Below are positions 48,064 to 57,490 of a DNA stretch of 64,000 bases, piece by piece. This stretch comes from Actinokineospora baliensis. Lineage in GTDB: Bacteria > Actinomycetota > Actinomycetes > Mycobacteriales > Pseudonocardiaceae. The notes under the pieces were generated by a model, which searched no databases, had not been told where the DNA came from, and saw nothing but the letters and a program-made list of their open reading frames with translations. The stretch's first letter is position 1. Every line of letters starts with the position of its first letter. The stretch spans positions 3,217,001 to 3,281,000 of the forward strand of contig NZ_JAFBCK010000001.1 in assembly GCF_016907695.1 (NCBI RefSeq). The letters are read 5' to 3'. The position numbers were made by a program, and so were the translations under genes.

Positions 48064-49587
48064 GTGGCGGGTGCGCTGCTGGTGGCCGGGACGACCTCCG
48101 ACGCCGGGAAGAGCGTTCTGGTCGCCGGTCTCTGCCGGTGGCTGGCGCGCCAGGGGGTGCGGGTCGCGCCGTTCAAGGCGCAGAACATGTCCAACAACTC
48201 GATGGTCACCTTCGACGGCGGCGAGATCGGCCGGGCCCAGGCGGTCCAGGCGGCTGCCTGCGGCTTGGAGCCCAGCGTCAGGTTCAACCCGGTGCTGCTC
48301 AAGCCGGGCTCGGACCGAACGTCGCAGGTGGTCGTCCTCGGTAAGCCCACCGGTGTCGCCTCCGCGTTGTCCTATAGGGAGCGCAAAGCAGAGCTCATGC
48401 AGACCGTCCTGGCGACGCTCGCTGGTCTACGCGCGGAGTTCGAGGTCGTCGTGTGTGAGGGCGCGGGCTCTCCTACCGAGATCAACCTCCGGGCCAACGA
48501 CATCGCCAACATGGGCTTGGCGCGCGCCGCAGACCTGCCGGTGATCGTCGTCGGGGACATCGACCGCGGCGGTGTCTTCGCGCACCTCTATGGCACTCTC
48601 GCCTTGCTCGACGCTGCGGATCAGGCGCTCATCGCGGGGTTCGTCATCAACAAGTTCCGCGGCGACCCCGCCCTGCTAGAGCCTGGATTGCGCCAACTAC
48701 GCGATCTGACCGGCCGCGACGTGCTCGGTGTGCTGCCGTGGCGCGAAGAACTGTGGCTAGACGCGGAAGATTCGCTGTCTTACGCCGCCGACGGCGTAGT
48801 GGGACGTCCAGCGCCCCCGTTGGGATCTCAGTGGCTGAGGATCGCGGTCGTGCGGCTGCCCCGGATCTCCAACGCGACCGACGTAGAAGCCCTGGCGTGC
48901 GAGCCGGGGGTGTCAGTCCGGTTCGTCACCGAGCCATCGCGGCTGGCTGATGCGGACGTAGTTGTCCTACCAGGCTCCAAGTCGACCGTGGACGACCTCG
49001 CGTGGTTGCGCCGCACCGGCTTGGCTGAAGCGGTGGTCGCGCACGCTAAGAGGGGGCTACCGGTGCTCGGTGTGTGTGGCGGCTTCCAGATGCTCTCGCG
49101 GCAGATCGACGACCGGGTCGAGTCCGGCGCCGGGCTCGTCGACGGGTTGGGGTTGGTCGACGTGGATGTCGAGTTCGCCGTCGACAAGACCCTCACCCGG
49201 CCGACCGGTGTCGTGTTCGGCGAACCCGCGGTCGGCTACGAGATCCACCACGGCCGCGTCTCGCGTCGGGGAGACCTCCCCGGCCTGGTCGACCTTCCCG
49301 GAGGCGAAGTGGAAGGAGTCGCCGCGGGACCGGTCCTGGGCACCCACTGGCACGGCCTGCTGGAGAATAACGCCGTGCGCCGCCGCTTCTTGACCTGGGC
49401 CGCCGCACAAGCCGGTCGAGACGGGTTCCAGCCTGCGGCCGACGTCGACTTCGCCGCGGCGCGCCAAGGGCAGCTCGATCTCCTCGGCGACCTGGTGGCC
49501 GACCACCTCGACGCCGACGCCGTCCGCCGGTTGCTCGACTCCGGCGCCCCGACCGGCCTGCGCGCCCTGCCGCCGGGAGCCTCCTGA
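48064..49587 (+). CDS. cobQ: Cobyric acid synthase (adenosylcobyrate amidating)
   Basis: 507 residues from GTG 48064, chosen because GGGGAGGGG lies 6 bp upstream and the product begins [16 protein letters not shown], the usual CobQ N-terminus. DTB synthetase-like ATPase domain ([34 protein letters not shown]), then a type I glutamine amidotransferase with Cys in [11 protein letters not shown] and His in [10 protein letters not shown]. It amidates adenosylcobyrinic acid diamide at four carboxylates. The other cob genes in this window are 12 kb away. Confidence 0.95.
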   Translation: MAGALLVAGTTSDAGKSVLVAGLCRWLARQGVRVAPFKAQNMSNNSMVTFDGGEIGRAQAVQAAACGLEPSVRFNPVLLKPGSDRTSQVVVLGKPTGVASALSYRERKAELMQTVLATLAGLRAEFEVVVCEGAGSPTEINLRANDIANMGLARAADLPVIVVGDIDRGGVFAHLYGTLALLDAADQALIAGFVINKFRGDPALLEPGLRQLRDLTGRDVLGVLPWREELWLDAEDSLSYAADGVVGRPAPPLGSQWLRIAVVRLPRISNATDVEALACEPGVSVRFVTEPSRLADADVVVLPGSKSTVDDLAWLRRTGLAEAVVAHAKRGLPVLGVCGGFQMLSRQIDDRVESGAGLVDGLGLVDVDVEFAVDKTLTRPTGVVFGEPAVGYEIHHGRVSRRGDLPGLVDLPGGEVEGVAAGPVLGTHWHGLLENNAVRRRFLTWAAAQAGRDGFQPAADVDFAAARQGQLDLLGDLVADHLDADAVRRLLDSGAPTGLRALPPGAS

Positions 49588-49594
49588 GATGCGC

Positions 49595-50269
49595 CTACTC
49601 GGTGTCGAGGTCGGCGATGAGCTCGTCGAGGAACCCGGCCGCCTCGGCGGCGGCGCGGTCGCTGTCCTGGTCGCGGATCGCCGACAGCAGCCGCTGGTGG
49701 TCGACGGTGGCCAGGTTGGGCTTGGTGCTCACGGTGGAGGCCACCGAGGCGCGCACGACCTCCGTGAGGCCCTGGTAGAGCTCGGCGAGCAGCGGGTTGT
49801 GCGAGCAGCGGACCACCGCGAGGTGGAACGCGGCGTCCTGGTCGATGCCGACCTCGTAGTCGCGCGCGGACATCGAGTGGTCGCGGGCGTCGAGCAGTTC
49901 GGTGAGCTCCGCGAGCTCCTCGTCGGTGCGGTGCGCCGCGGCCAGCCGGGCGCCCTCGACCTCCAGGGTGCGCCGGACCTGCAGCACGTCGCGCAGCTCG
50001 GTGCCTGCCAGCCTGCGCACGGCGCCGGAGAACTCGCTGGTGGCGCGCACGAAGGTGCCGTCGCCCTGGCGGACCTCGAGCAGGCCCGCGTGCGAGAGCG
50101 CGCGGACCGCCTCGCGCACGGTGTTGCGGCCGACGCCCAGCGCGGTGACCAGCTCGGGCTCGGTGGGGATGCGCTCGCCGACCTTCCACTCCGCGCTGGT
50201 GATCGCCGCGCGCATCTGCTCGATCACCTGGTCGACGAGGCCGGAACGCCGGGTAGTGGCCAACGGCAC
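49595..50269 (-). CDS. FadR/GntR-family transcriptional regulator
   Basis: 224 residues from GTG 50269. Winged helix (GERIPTEPELVTALGVGRNTVREAVRALSHAGL) and an all-helical FCD ligand domain (RRTLEVEGARLAA ... DQDAAFHLAVVRCSHNPLL ... DHQRLLSAIRDQD) with potential metal-binding Asp/His. Divergent from the transporter gene, which it probably regulates through the palindrome at 50288-50302. Confidence 0.9.
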   Translation of the reverse strand: MPLATTRRSGLVDQVIEQMRAAITSAEWKVGERIPTEPELVTALGVGRNTVREAVRALSHAGLLEVRQGDGTFVRATSEFSGAVRRLAGTELRDVLQVRRTLEVEGARLAAAHRTDEELAELTELLDARDHSMSARDYEVGIDQDAAFHLAVVRCSHNPLLAELYQGLTEVVRASVASTVSTKPNLATVDHQRLLSAIRDQDSDRAAAEAAGFLDELIADLDTE

Positions 50270-50287
50270 AGCGCCATCCTTTCAGCC

Positions 50288-50302
50288 AAACATCCTATGT
50301 TT
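50288..50302. promoter_or_regulatory. Palindrome between FadR-type regulator and MFS gene
   Basis: AAACAT (50288-50293), CCT, ATGTTT (50297-50302): a perfect 6-bp inverted repeat in the 47-bp divergent gap. Position and AT-richness fit a GntR/FadR operator controlling both genes. Confidence 0.6.
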
Positions 50303-50316
50303 GTGATACTCGACCC

Positions 50317-51573
50317 GTGACGCTCCACCGCAGGCGCAGCACCAAGGACGTCAAGATTGCCACGCCGACCCCGCCGCGTGGGGCACGGTCGGCGCACCCG
50401 AGGAGAAACAGTGCCCGGACGGCCCTGGTCGGCACACCGTTGCTCATCATCGGGGTCGCTCTCGCGGCGGTGAACCTGCGACCCGCGGTCACCAGTCTGG
50501 CATCCCTGCTGGAGCAGGTGCGCGGGTCCGTCGGCGCCAGTCACGCCTGGGCCAGCGCGTTGACGGCGCTGCCGGTGGTCTGCTTCGGTGCCGCCGGGAT
50601 CCTGGCACCCCGGCTGAACAGGCGCTTCGGCATCGCCAGGGCGGTCGGCGGGGCACTGGCCCTGCTCACCGCCGGACTGGTGATCCGCGTGCTCGACGGA
50701 CCCGCCGTTGTGCTCGGCGGCACACTGCTCGCCTGCGCGGGTATCGCCCTGGGTAACGTCCTGTTGCCCGTAGTGATCAAACAGTCCTACCCCCACCGGC
50801 TCGGCGTGGTGACGGGCATCTACATGGGAGCCGTATCCGGCGGCGGCGCTATAGGTGCCGCATTGACCCCGCGCCTGCACAGCGCGCTAGAGGACTGGCG
50901 ACTGTCTCTAGGCGCGTGGGCTGTTCTTGCCGCCGCTGCGGTTGTGCTGTGGAGCATCTCCGCCCGCCACGCGGACAGCACGACCGTCGAACCGCCCAAG
51001 CCGCGCCGGTCGTTGCTGCGCAACCGGCTCGCGTGGACGGTGACGGTCTTCTTCGGCCTCCAGGCCCTGGTCGCCTACGTGATCATGGGCTGGCTCCCCG
51101 AAATGCTCGTCGAAGCGGGCGTCGACCGCGCCACGGCAGGCCTCTACCTGGGCATCTGCACCCTGTTCGGCGTCCCGACCGGCCTGCTCTTCCCACCCCT
51201 GGCGGTCCGCCTGCGCTCGCAGTCGGCACTCATCTCCACCCTCACCGCGATCGGCGGCCTAGGCCTGGTCGGCCTCCTGATCGCCCCCGCCGCCGCCCCA
51301 CTGGCCTGGAGCCTCCTCGCAGGCGTAGGCATGGGCGTCTTCCCCTTGGCCATCACCGTCCTGGCCCTGCGCACGGACGATCCCGCCGACACCGCGGCCC
51401 TCTCCGCCATGGCCCAATCCTTCGGCTACCTGATCGCCGCCTGCGGCCCTTTCCTGTTCGGCCTACTCCGCGGCACCACCGGCTCCTGGACGGCATCGCT
51501 CATCCTGGCCCTCGCCGTCACCGCCGCCCAGACGGTGGTGGGCTGGTCAGCGGGCCGCCCGCGCACGGTCTAG
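50317..51573 (+). CDS. CynX/NimT-family MFS transporter
   Basis: 418 residues, 12 predicted helices. LAAVNLRPAVTSLASLLEQV in the first helix is the hallmark of the cyanate/2-nitroimidazole (CynX/NimT) MFS branch. The motif-A-like loop RLNRRFGIARAVG and a long central loop follow. Export or uptake of small acids or nitro-compounds is known in the family; the substrate here is unknown. GTG start at 50317. Its 3' end is duplicated downstream. Confidence 0.87.
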   Translation: MTLHRRRSTKDVKIATPTPPRGARSAHPRRNSARTALVGTPLLIIGVALAAVNLRPAVTSLASLLEQVRGSVGASHAWASALTALPVVCFGAAGILAPRLNRRFGIARAVGGALALLTAGLVIRVLDGPAVVLGGTLLACAGIALGNVLLPVVIKQSYPHRLGVVTGIYMGAVSGGGAIGAALTPRLHSALEDWRLSLGAWAVLAAAAVVLWSISARHADSTTVEPPKPRRSLLRNRLAWTVTVFFGLQALVAYVIMGWLPEMLVEAGVDRATAGLYLGICTLFGVPTGLLFPPLAVRLRSQSALISTLTAIGGLGLVGLLIAPAAAPLAWSLLAGVGMGVFPLAITVLALRTDDPADTAALSAMAQSFGYLIAACGPFLFGLLRGTTGSWTASLILALAVTAAQTVVGWSAGRPRTV

Positions 51574-52042
51574 TCGAAGGGCAAGATCGGGCCGGGCGTT
51601 GGCGACGGCCTTCGGCACACGTGGACGGCCGCGATGTTGCAGGCACCACCTCGCGGCGCCGGAGCGCAGACCCAGCGGCTCGGGCGCGGTGGCGTGGGGC
51701 TGTCGCCTACCGCCCCAGTGTGGGGAACCGGTCGGTGTCTGGGCGGATCGCCTTCGCTGTGACCGCCGCCCAGACGGTGGTGGGCTGGTCAGCCGGTCGA
51801 TCGCGCACGGTGTCGTCGGGGGGGCGAGCTGAGTTGGGCGTTGCCGACGGCCTCCGGCACGCGTGGACGGCCGCGATGCTGCAGGTGCCACGTCGCGGCG
51901 CGCGAGCGGAGACCTAGCGGCCCGGGCGATCGGCAGGGGCCGTGGGGCTGCCGTCCACCGCCCCTATGTTGGTGAACCGGTCGGTGCCTGGGCGGCATCG
52001 CCCGTGCTGGGGCTTGCCGTGTGCCGCTCAGGCCTCGACTGC
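51517..52042 (+). repeat. Duplicated junction of MFS and mtr gene ends
   Basis: Includes the last 57 bp of the MFS gene and the 469-bp gap. The MFS end (TAAQTVVGWSAGR) recurs at 51762-51812 with mostly synonymous changes, period 242 bp. After each MFS end, a minus-strand sequence resembles the end of mtr (VPKAVANARPDL versus MPEVVENALLNL): about 51571-51640 and 51815-51880, before the real mtr end at 52043. CTAGTCGAAGGGCA occurs both at the MFS stop and at the mtr stop. A further repeat (GAACCGGTCGGTG) is at 51725 and 51974. No intact gene lies here. Confidence 0.7.
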
Positions 52043-53437
52043 CTAGTCGAAGGGCAGGTTGAGCAGGGCGTTCTCCACGACCTCCGGCATCCCGGGGTGG
52101 ATCCAGTACTGGCCGCGGGCCATCTGCTTGGCGTCCAGGCCGAAGCTCATCGCCTGGATGATCGGTTGCAGGAGGGTCGGGGCCTGGGGGCCGATGATGT
52201 GGGCACCCAGGATCTGTGCCGTGTCCGGGTCGGCGATGACCTTCGCGAAGCCGGTCTCGTCCTCCATCGCCCAGCCGTAGGCGATGCCGCCGAAGGTCTG
52301 GGTGGCGGTGATCCAGCGGATGCCCCGGCGCTCGGCTTCCTGTTCGGTGATGCCGACCGCGGCGATCTGCGGGGAGCTGAACACCGCGTGCGGGACGAAC
52401 CGGTGGTCGGCGGCGCGGAGGTCTTCCGGGTGCAGCAGGTTGTGCTGGACGATCCGGGCCTCGTGGTTGGCGACGTGCTTGAGCTCGAACGGGGAGCTGA
52501 TGTCGCCCAGTGCCCAGATCCCCTCGGCGGAGGTGCGCTGGTACTCGTCGACGACCACGTGGCCGGTCGGGGCGACGGCGATCCCGGCGGCGGCCACGTC
52601 GAGTTGGTCGGCGTTGGGGGTGCGGCCGACCGCGACCAGCAGCAGGTTGCCGTCGGCGGTTTCCGCGCCGTCGGGGCCCTCCAGGTGCAGTCGGACGCCG
52701 CCGTCGTGGCGTTCGACGCGCAGTGCTTTGCGGTCGAGCCGGACGTCCCAGCGCTTCTGGGCCAGCTCGGTGAACCGCTGGCTGACGTCGCGGTCCTCGG
52801 CGCGCAGCAGGGCGCCCGAGCGCGCCACCACGGTCACCTCCACGCCGAACGACGAGAACACGTGCGCGAACTCGGCCGCGACGAACCCGCTGCCCAGGAT
52901 GACCAGCCGCCGGGGCAGCTCGTCGATGCGCATGATCGTGTCGCTGGTGTGGAAGTCGATGTCGTGGATGCCGTCGATCTCGGGCACCACCGCGCGGCCG
53001 CCCGCGGCGAGCACGATCTGGTCGCCGGTGATCGTCTCGACCGGGGACCCGTCGTTGGGCGTGATCTCCAGCGCCCGCTCGCCGGTGAACCTCGCCGACC
53101 CCTGGTACACGGTCACGTTGGCGTTGTCCGCGTGCTCCACCCGGTAGCGCTCGCCCCCGGCAGCGATCGGGTCGATCCGGCCGAAGATCCGGTCCCGGAC
53201 GTCGGTCCAGCGCACCCCGTCGAGCGTGGTGTCCACGCCGAGGCGCGCCGAGTGCCCCGGCACCGCGGCCAGGTCGGCGGCGTGCACGAACATCTTGGTC
53301 GGGATGCAGCCGACGTTGAGGCACGTCCCGCCGAACACCCCGCGCTCGACCAGCGCCACGCGCTTGCCCGCGAACCGCGGATCGAGCAGCGAGTTGCCGG
53401 AGCCGGTCCCGATGATCACCAGGTCGTAGTGGGCCAC
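52043..53437 (-). CDS. mtr: Mycothione reductase
   Basis: 464 residues from GTG 53437; ATG 53455 would add 6. FAD-binding YDLVIIGTGSGNSLL, redox-active C39/C44 (GGTCLNVGCIPTKM), NADPH-binding VILGSGFVAAEFAHVF, second FAD motif ALGDISS, and C-terminal dimerisation HPGMPEVVENALLNL. Flavoprotein disulfide reductase that keeps mycothiol reduced; its presence points to an actinobacterium. Confidence 0.93.
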   Translation of the reverse strand: MAHYDLVIIGTGSGNSLLDPRFAGKRVALVERGVFGGTCLNVGCIPTKMFVHAADLAAVPGHSARLGVDTTLDGVRWTDVRDRIFGRIDPIAAGGERYRVEHADNANVTVYQGSARFTGERALEITPNDGSPVETITGDQIVLAAGGRAVVPEIDGIHDIDFHTSDTIMRIDELPRRLVILGSGFVAAEFAHVFSSFGVEVTVVARSGALLRAEDRDVSQRFTELAQKRWDVRLDRKALRVERHDGGVRLHLEGPDGAETADGNLLLVAVGRTPNADQLDVAAAGIAVAPTGHVVVDEYQRTSAEGIWALGDISSPFELKHVANHEARIVQHNLLHPEDLRAADHRFVPHAVFSSPQIAAVGITEQEAERRGIRWITATQTFGGIAYGWAMEDETGFAKVIADPDTAQILGAHIIGPQAPTLLQPIIQAMSFGLDAKQMARGQYWIHPGMPEVVENALLNLPFD

Positions 53438-53486
53438 GAACCCATCCAACCGCATCGGGACCGGTCCGCATTCCCGGCCCGCGCGC

Positions 53487-54023
53487 TCAGTGCGCGAAGG
53501 TCGGCGCGAGGATCGCCCTGGCCAGGGTGTGGAAGGCGAGGTTGAAGCTCACCACAGCCGCGCTGGAGTCCTGGTCGACGTCGAGCGCGTCGACGTCGAC
53601 GGCGTGCACCACGAAGTAGTACCGGTGCACCTGGTCGCCCTGGGGCGGGGCGGCGCCGCCGTAGTCGCGGGAGCCGAAGTCGGTCCGCACGTGGAAGGCG
53701 CCCGCAGGCAGCCCGTCGTCGCCGCTGCCCGCGCCGGTGGGCAGCTCGGTGGTCCCCGCGGGCAGGTTGACCGCGACCCAGTGCCAAAACCCGCCGGGGA
53801 TCGGGGCGTCGGGGTCGAAGCAGGTGACGACGTAGCTCTTGGTGCCCTCGGGGGCGCCCGACCAGGCCAGCTGGGGCGAGACGTTCTCCCCGCCCGACGA
53901 CCCGTGCGCGTACCGGCCCGCCAGCGGTTCGCCGTCGCGCACGTCGGTGGAGGTGACGGTGAACGCGCCCACCTGGGGCAGCAGCTCGTAGGGGGCGGGA
54001 GCGACCGGGCGGTCCAGGCTCAT
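53487..54023 (-). CDS. YbhB/YbcL (PEBP-like, Raf-kinase-inhibitor-type) protein
   Basis: 178 residues from ATG 54023 with GAGGAA upstream. PEBP motifs SGGENVSPQLAWSGAPEGTK, VVTCFDPDAPIPGGFWHWVA, and HRYYFVVHAVD. Soluble family with a small anion pocket; cellular role unclear. The frame extends upstream to 54143 but without similarity. Confidence 0.9.
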   Translation of the reverse strand: MSLDRPVAPAPYELLPQVGAFTVTSTDVRDGEPLAGRYAHGSSGGENVSPQLAWSGAPEGTKSYVVTCFDPDAPIPGGFWHWVAVNLPAGTTELPTGAGSGDDGLPAGAFHVRTDFGSRDYGGAAPPQGDQVHRYYFVVHAVDVDALDVDQDSSAAVVSFNLAFHTLARAILAPTFAH

Positions 54024-54163
54024 CGGGTTCCTCGCAGCCAGTGGGGTGATCTTCCCGGTCGAATCTAGTCGGGCCCGAAACCGATCGCCTGTGGACAACT
54101 CCGCCAACCGGACCACGGACGCGCCTACTGTGGAGGGCGACACCCCCGGGGAGGAACGACCAG

Positions 54164-55213
54164 ATGACCGACAACACCGAGCACGAGGTATCGCGTTCGA
54201 CCAGCCGCGTGCGGTTCCCGCGGATCAGCCCGAGGGCCTACGAGCACCCGGCCGACCGCGGTGCCATGGCCACCCTGCGCGCCGTGCCCGGCCTGTCGGA
54301 GGTCCTCAAGTCCGTCGCGGGCCTGTTCAGCGAGCGCGGCGAGCGGCTGATGGCCCTCGCCTCGACCATCCGGGTCGGCGACAAGCAGTACCCGAAGATC
54401 AACCAGCTGCGGCTGGAGTCGGCGGAGGTGCTCGACCTCGACACCGCGCCGAACCTGTTCATCCAGCGCAGCCCGCACGCCAACGCCATGGCCATCGGCA
54501 TCGACGAGCCGTTCATCGTGGTCACCACCGCGCTGGTGGAGGCGATGGACACCGAGAGCCTGCGCTTCGTCATCGGCCACGAGATGGGCCACGTGCTCTC
54601 CGGCCACGCCGTGCTGCGCACCGTGCTGCTGCGGCTGGTGAACCTGCAGCAGACGATGGCGCTGCTGCCGCCGAGCGCGCTCGCGCTGCGGGCCATCCTG
54701 GCCGCGCTCAAGGAGTGGTTCCGCAAGGCGGAGCTCACCGCCGACCGCGCGGGCCTGTTGGCGGGCCAGGACCCGGCCGCCGCGCTGCGCGCGCACCTCT
54801 ACCAGGCGGGCGCCACCGACCTCACCCAGATCGACATCCCGTCGTTCCTGCAGCAGGCCAAGGAGTACGAGGAGATCGACGACATCCGCGACAGCATCCA
54901 CAAGCTGCGCAACGTCGAGGGCATGACCCACCCGTTCGCCGTCGTGCGCGCCGCGCAGTTGCAACGCTGGGCCGCCTCCGACGAGTACCGCGAGATTCTC
55001 ACCGGCCAATACCAACGCCGCGACGACGACGCCCCCGCGGGCAACCTCGGCGACGACCTGCGCTCGGCGGCCAAGTCGTACAAGGAGTCGTTCGCCGACT
55101 CCACCGACCCCTTGATCACCCTCCTCAACACCGTCGGCTCCACCATCTCCGACACGGCGGGCAAGGTCTTCAGCAAGTTCGGCTCCCGCCCGGAGAACAC
55201 CGCCAGCAACTGA
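54164..55213 (+). CDS. M48-family (HtpX/Ste24-like) metallopeptidase
   Basis: 349 residues. Zinc motif H139-E140-M-G-H143 (FVIGHEMGHVLSGHAV) and the third-ligand Glu in AELTADRAGLL. Preceded by IDEPFIVVTTALVEAM, typical of soluble actinobacterial M48 proteins. Hydrophobicity is modest, so it may be cytoplasmic or peripheral. A single DnaA-box-like TGTGGACAA lies at 54090-54098 upstream. Followed by two copies of the structured repeat. Confidence 0.88.
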   Translation: MTDNTEHEVSRSTSRVRFPRISPRAYEHPADRGAMATLRAVPGLSEVLKSVAGLFSERGERLMALASTIRVGDKQYPKINQLRLESAEVLDLDTAPNLFIQRSPHANAMAIGIDEPFIVVTTALVEAMDTESLRFVIGHEMGHVLSGHAVLRTVLLRLVNLQQTMALLPPSALALRAILAALKEWFRKAELTADRAGLLAGQDPAAALRAHLYQAGATDLTQIDIPSFLQQAKEYEEIDDIRDSIHKLRNVEGMTHPFAVVRAAQLQRWAASDEYREILTGQYQRRDDDAPAGNLGDDLRSAAKSYKESFADSTDPLITLLNTVGSTISDTAGKVFSKFGSRPENTASN

Positions 55214-55243
55214 GCCGCTCCCTGGACCCTTCGGTGCCAGATG

Positions 55244-55387
55244 CTCGATGGGGCGGACTTGGTTTGCGTGGGGTGGCGGCAGTCGTAGCGTTTCAGCGCG
55301 GACAGGGCCATGCTTTTCGGCCCCAGCTTTGCGGTCCTGCCACGGCTGGTGCAGGGGCCCCGCGCAAACCGAGTTCGCCCCATCGAG
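55244..55387 (+). repeat. Structured palindromic repeat, copy E
   Basis: 144 bp, 31 bp after the M48 stop, same family as the copies at 7958-8878. Arms CTCGATGGGGCGGACTTGG and CCGAGTTCGCCCCATCGAG. The inner stem CAGTCGT faces ACGGCTG with one T.G. All other arm irregularities are also G.U on the plus strand. Core orientation as copy D. Confidence 0.8.
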
Positions 55388-55483
55388 CACACCGCACCAC
55401 CACGAACCGACCCCGCCAACCCGGCCCACCGAGTCAACCCCGCCAGCCCGACCACTGGACACTCGGAAGCCGTCCACCCAATG

Positions 55484-55625
55484 CTTGATGGGGCGGACTT
55501 GGTTTGTGTGGGGTGGCGGTGCCCGTAGCGTTGTGCGCTGCAGGGCCATGCTTTTCGGCCCCAGCTTTGCGGTCCTGCCACGGGTAGCGCAGGGGCCCCG
55601 CGCAAACCAAGTTCGCCCCATCGAG
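55484..55625 (+). repeat. Structured palindromic repeat, copy F
   Basis: 142 bp, 240 bp after copy E and in the same orientation. The inner stem is CCCGT with ACGGG as in copy A; arms have four G.U positions on the plus strand, including CTTGAT against ATCGAG. The 97-bp spacer E-F has the same C-rich degenerate words (CCCGCCAACCC, CCCGCCAGCCC) as the first locus, and the preceding flank TCGGAAGCCG is shared. Confidence 0.8.
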
Positions 55626-55702
55626 CACTCCCACACCCCGCGACATCGGCGGCCCGCTCCGGACTTCTGGAGCGGGCCGCTGCGGCTGTGTGGGGTCGCC
55701 TG

Positions 55703-55918
55703 TTACGAGCGGGACCGCCGGGGGCGGTGTTGCCACCAGCCGATCGCCGTCGCGGCCAGGACCATGAGGGTGGCCGCGCCGGTGGCCACCGCGGCGGCTA
55801 CCCCGGTTTGCTGCCAGGTCGGGGCCGGGTAGGGGAACCCGACCGCGAACCACAGCAGCCACACGGCGAGGAACAACCATCTCCTGCCGGTCTTGGGGGT
55901 CGTCTTCGTGCTGGTCAC
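55703..55918 (-). CDS. Small membrane protein, unknown function
   Basis: 71 residues from GTG 55918 with AGGAGG 8 bp upstream. Basic N-terminus (TSTKTTPKTGRR), two hydrophobic segments (WLFLAVWLLWFAVGF and VAAAVATGAATLMVLAATAI), basic C-terminus. No family recognised. Confidence 0.65.
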   Translation of the reverse strand: MTSTKTTPKTGRRWLFLAVWLLWFAVGFPYPAPTWQQTGVAAAVATGAATLMVLAATAIGWWQHRPRRSRS

Positions 55919-55957
55919 CACCGGTCCTCCTGAGTGCTCAGGTCGCTGTGCGTCACC

Positions 55958-55997
55958 ATCGGTGCGGCGCGCGGTGTCCGCCGCGCGTGGCACCGAT
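55958..55997. terminator. Large hairpin between ynfA-like gene and small membrane protein gene
   Basis: ATCGGTGC (55958-55965) pairs with GCACCGAT (55990-55997), and inner CGCGCGG (55968-55974) with CCGCGCG (55981-55987). Lies about 110 bp beyond the minus-strand stop of the YnfA-like gene and 39 bp upstream of the next minus-strand gene; terminator or leader hairpin. Confidence 0.6.
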
Positions 55998-56109
55998 CAG
56001 GCGAACACCGTTGGGGCAGTTGCCCGATCCGGTGCCGCGATTGCCGCACGCGGTCCATTTCAGGGTCGCGCGTCCTGTGCGCAGCGTTACACCGTCCACC
56101 TGATGGGGC

Positions 56110-56439
56110 TCACCCGCGCGGGCCGTACATGATCACCGCGACCCCGATCAGGCACAGCGCGGAGCCGAGCAGGTCCCACCGGTCCGGGCGGAACCCGTCG
56201 ACCACCACGGCCCAGGCCAGCGAGCCCGCCACGAAGATCCCGCCGTAGGCGGCCAGGACCCGGCCGAAGTGCGCCTCCGGCTGCAGGGTGGCCACGAACC
56301 CGTAGGCGCCGAGGGCCAGGACCCCGCCGACGACCCACAGCCAGCCCCGGTCCTCGCGCACGCCCTGCCACACCAGCCACGCCCCGCCGATCTCGGCGAG
56401 CGCGGCGACGACGAACAGCACCACCGACCGCAGCGGCAC
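56110..56439 (-). CDS. YnfA/UPF0060 family membrane protein
   Basis: 109 residues from GTG 56439. Four helices with the UPF0060 pattern: [51 protein letters not shown], and a C-terminal [23 protein letters not shown]-like fold; some homologues are drug exporters. Starts 4 bp after the stop of the M15 gene on the same strand, so probably co-transcribed with it. Confidence 0.9.
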   Translation of the reverse strand: MPLRSVVLFVVAALAEIGGAWLVWQGVREDRGWLWVVGGVLALGAYGFVATLQPEAHFGRVLAAYGGIFVAGSLAWAVVVDGFRPDRWDLLGSALCLIGVAVIMYGPRG

Positions 56440-56443
56440 CCGC

Positions 56444-57361
56444 TCAGCCCCCGGTCGCGCTGAAGTGCTGGCGGTCGACCGGTGAGGTCCAGGTGCCGCC
56501 CCAGGTCCAGCCGATCGAGCTGAACGCGCGGACCACCGGGTCACCGGCGAAGACCATGCCAGGGCGACGATTCGACCTGTCCACATAGGAGGATGCGAGC
56601 TCCGGCAGCACGAGCTTTCCCTTCGTGTAAGGGTTGCAGAACGGGTTGATGTCGATCGCCAGGCCCGAGGCGTGCGCCGACCATGTGGTGCCGGTGCGCA
56701 CCGCCCGGCAGACGAACGAGCCGGTGTTGTTGCCGTCCCCGGTCGGCGGTAGGTCCAATTCGGACAGTGCGGTCACCCGCATCTCCTCAAGCGGGAACCG
56801 GTGCGCGAACAGGGTTTCGAACACCTTCGTCACGTTGCCCGCGACGGAGGCGTTGACCAGCATCTCGCCGGTGTGCGGCTTCCCGTCGAACCCCCAGAAC
56901 GACATGGTCAGGTACCGCAGCTGCCCCAGCGACACCGGGCACCCCGCGTGCCAGGTGCTGCGCCGCGCCACCGCGTCGGGCACCGCCGAGATCGTCGCCG
57001 CGTAGCGACCGCCCGCGGGCGGCGGCAGGAGGTCGGCGGTCGGCAGTGCGCGGTTGGCCAGGACCGCGGGCGTCGGGAGGATCTTCCCGAAACCGTCCGG
57101 CCCCAGCGGCAGCGGCGTCGCGCCGACCACCCACACCGGGGGCGGGGCAGGCACCGGCGAGGTACTGGTCGGGGCCGCGTTCGTGGTGGTCACGGGCGTG
57201 GTGGTCAAGGGCGTCGTGGTGGACGTCGTCGCGCTCAGCGTTGTGGTCGGGACGGTGGTGGCCGAGGCGGAGGCCGCGCGTTGCTGCTCGGGGGTCACGC
57301 ACCCGGCGGTGGCGAGCAGCAGGCACAGCGCGGTGAGGAGGCGACGCACGGCCCCCAGCAT
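56444..57361 (-). CDS. Lipoprotein M15-type D,D-carboxypeptidase-like protein
   Basis: 305 residues. Signal peptide with lipobox [11 protein letters not shown] (Cys21), a Ser/Thr/Pro-rich linker (about 30-75), then an M15/VanY-like domain with [18 protein letters not shown] (zinc His and Asp) and the final His in [10 protein letters not shown]. Cleaves or binds peptidoglycan peptides at the outer face. Divergent from the S1 protease. Confidence 0.87.
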   Translation of the reverse strand: MLGAVRRLLTALCLLLATAGCVTPEQQRAASASATTVPTTTLSATTSTTTPLTTTPVTTTNAAPTSTSPVPAPPPVWVVGATPLPLGPDGFGKILPTPAVLANRALPTADLLPPPAGGRYAATISAVPDAVARRSTWHAGCPVSLGQLRYLTMSFWGFDGKPHTGEMLVNASVAGNVTKVFETLFAHRFPLEEMRVTALSELDLPPTGDGNNTGSFVCRAVRTGTTWSAHASGLAIDINPFCNPYTKGKLVLPELASSYVDRSNRRPGMVFAGDPVVRAFSSIGWTWGGTWTSPVDRQHFSATGG

Positions 57362-57490
57362 GCCACCCGGCAAGGTCCACCCGTTCGAGCGACAGCGCAG
57401 AGTAACCGTTCGCCACGGATTTGACCTACCGTGTCGACCCTGGGCTCCCCACCCACCCCACCCGCCCCACCCCGAACAGGAGATCTCGCC

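Noticed and set aside
53480..54068. Plus-strand frame opposite the PEBP-like gene
   Set aside because: Shadow of the minus-strand gene, which has clear family motifs and a binding site.
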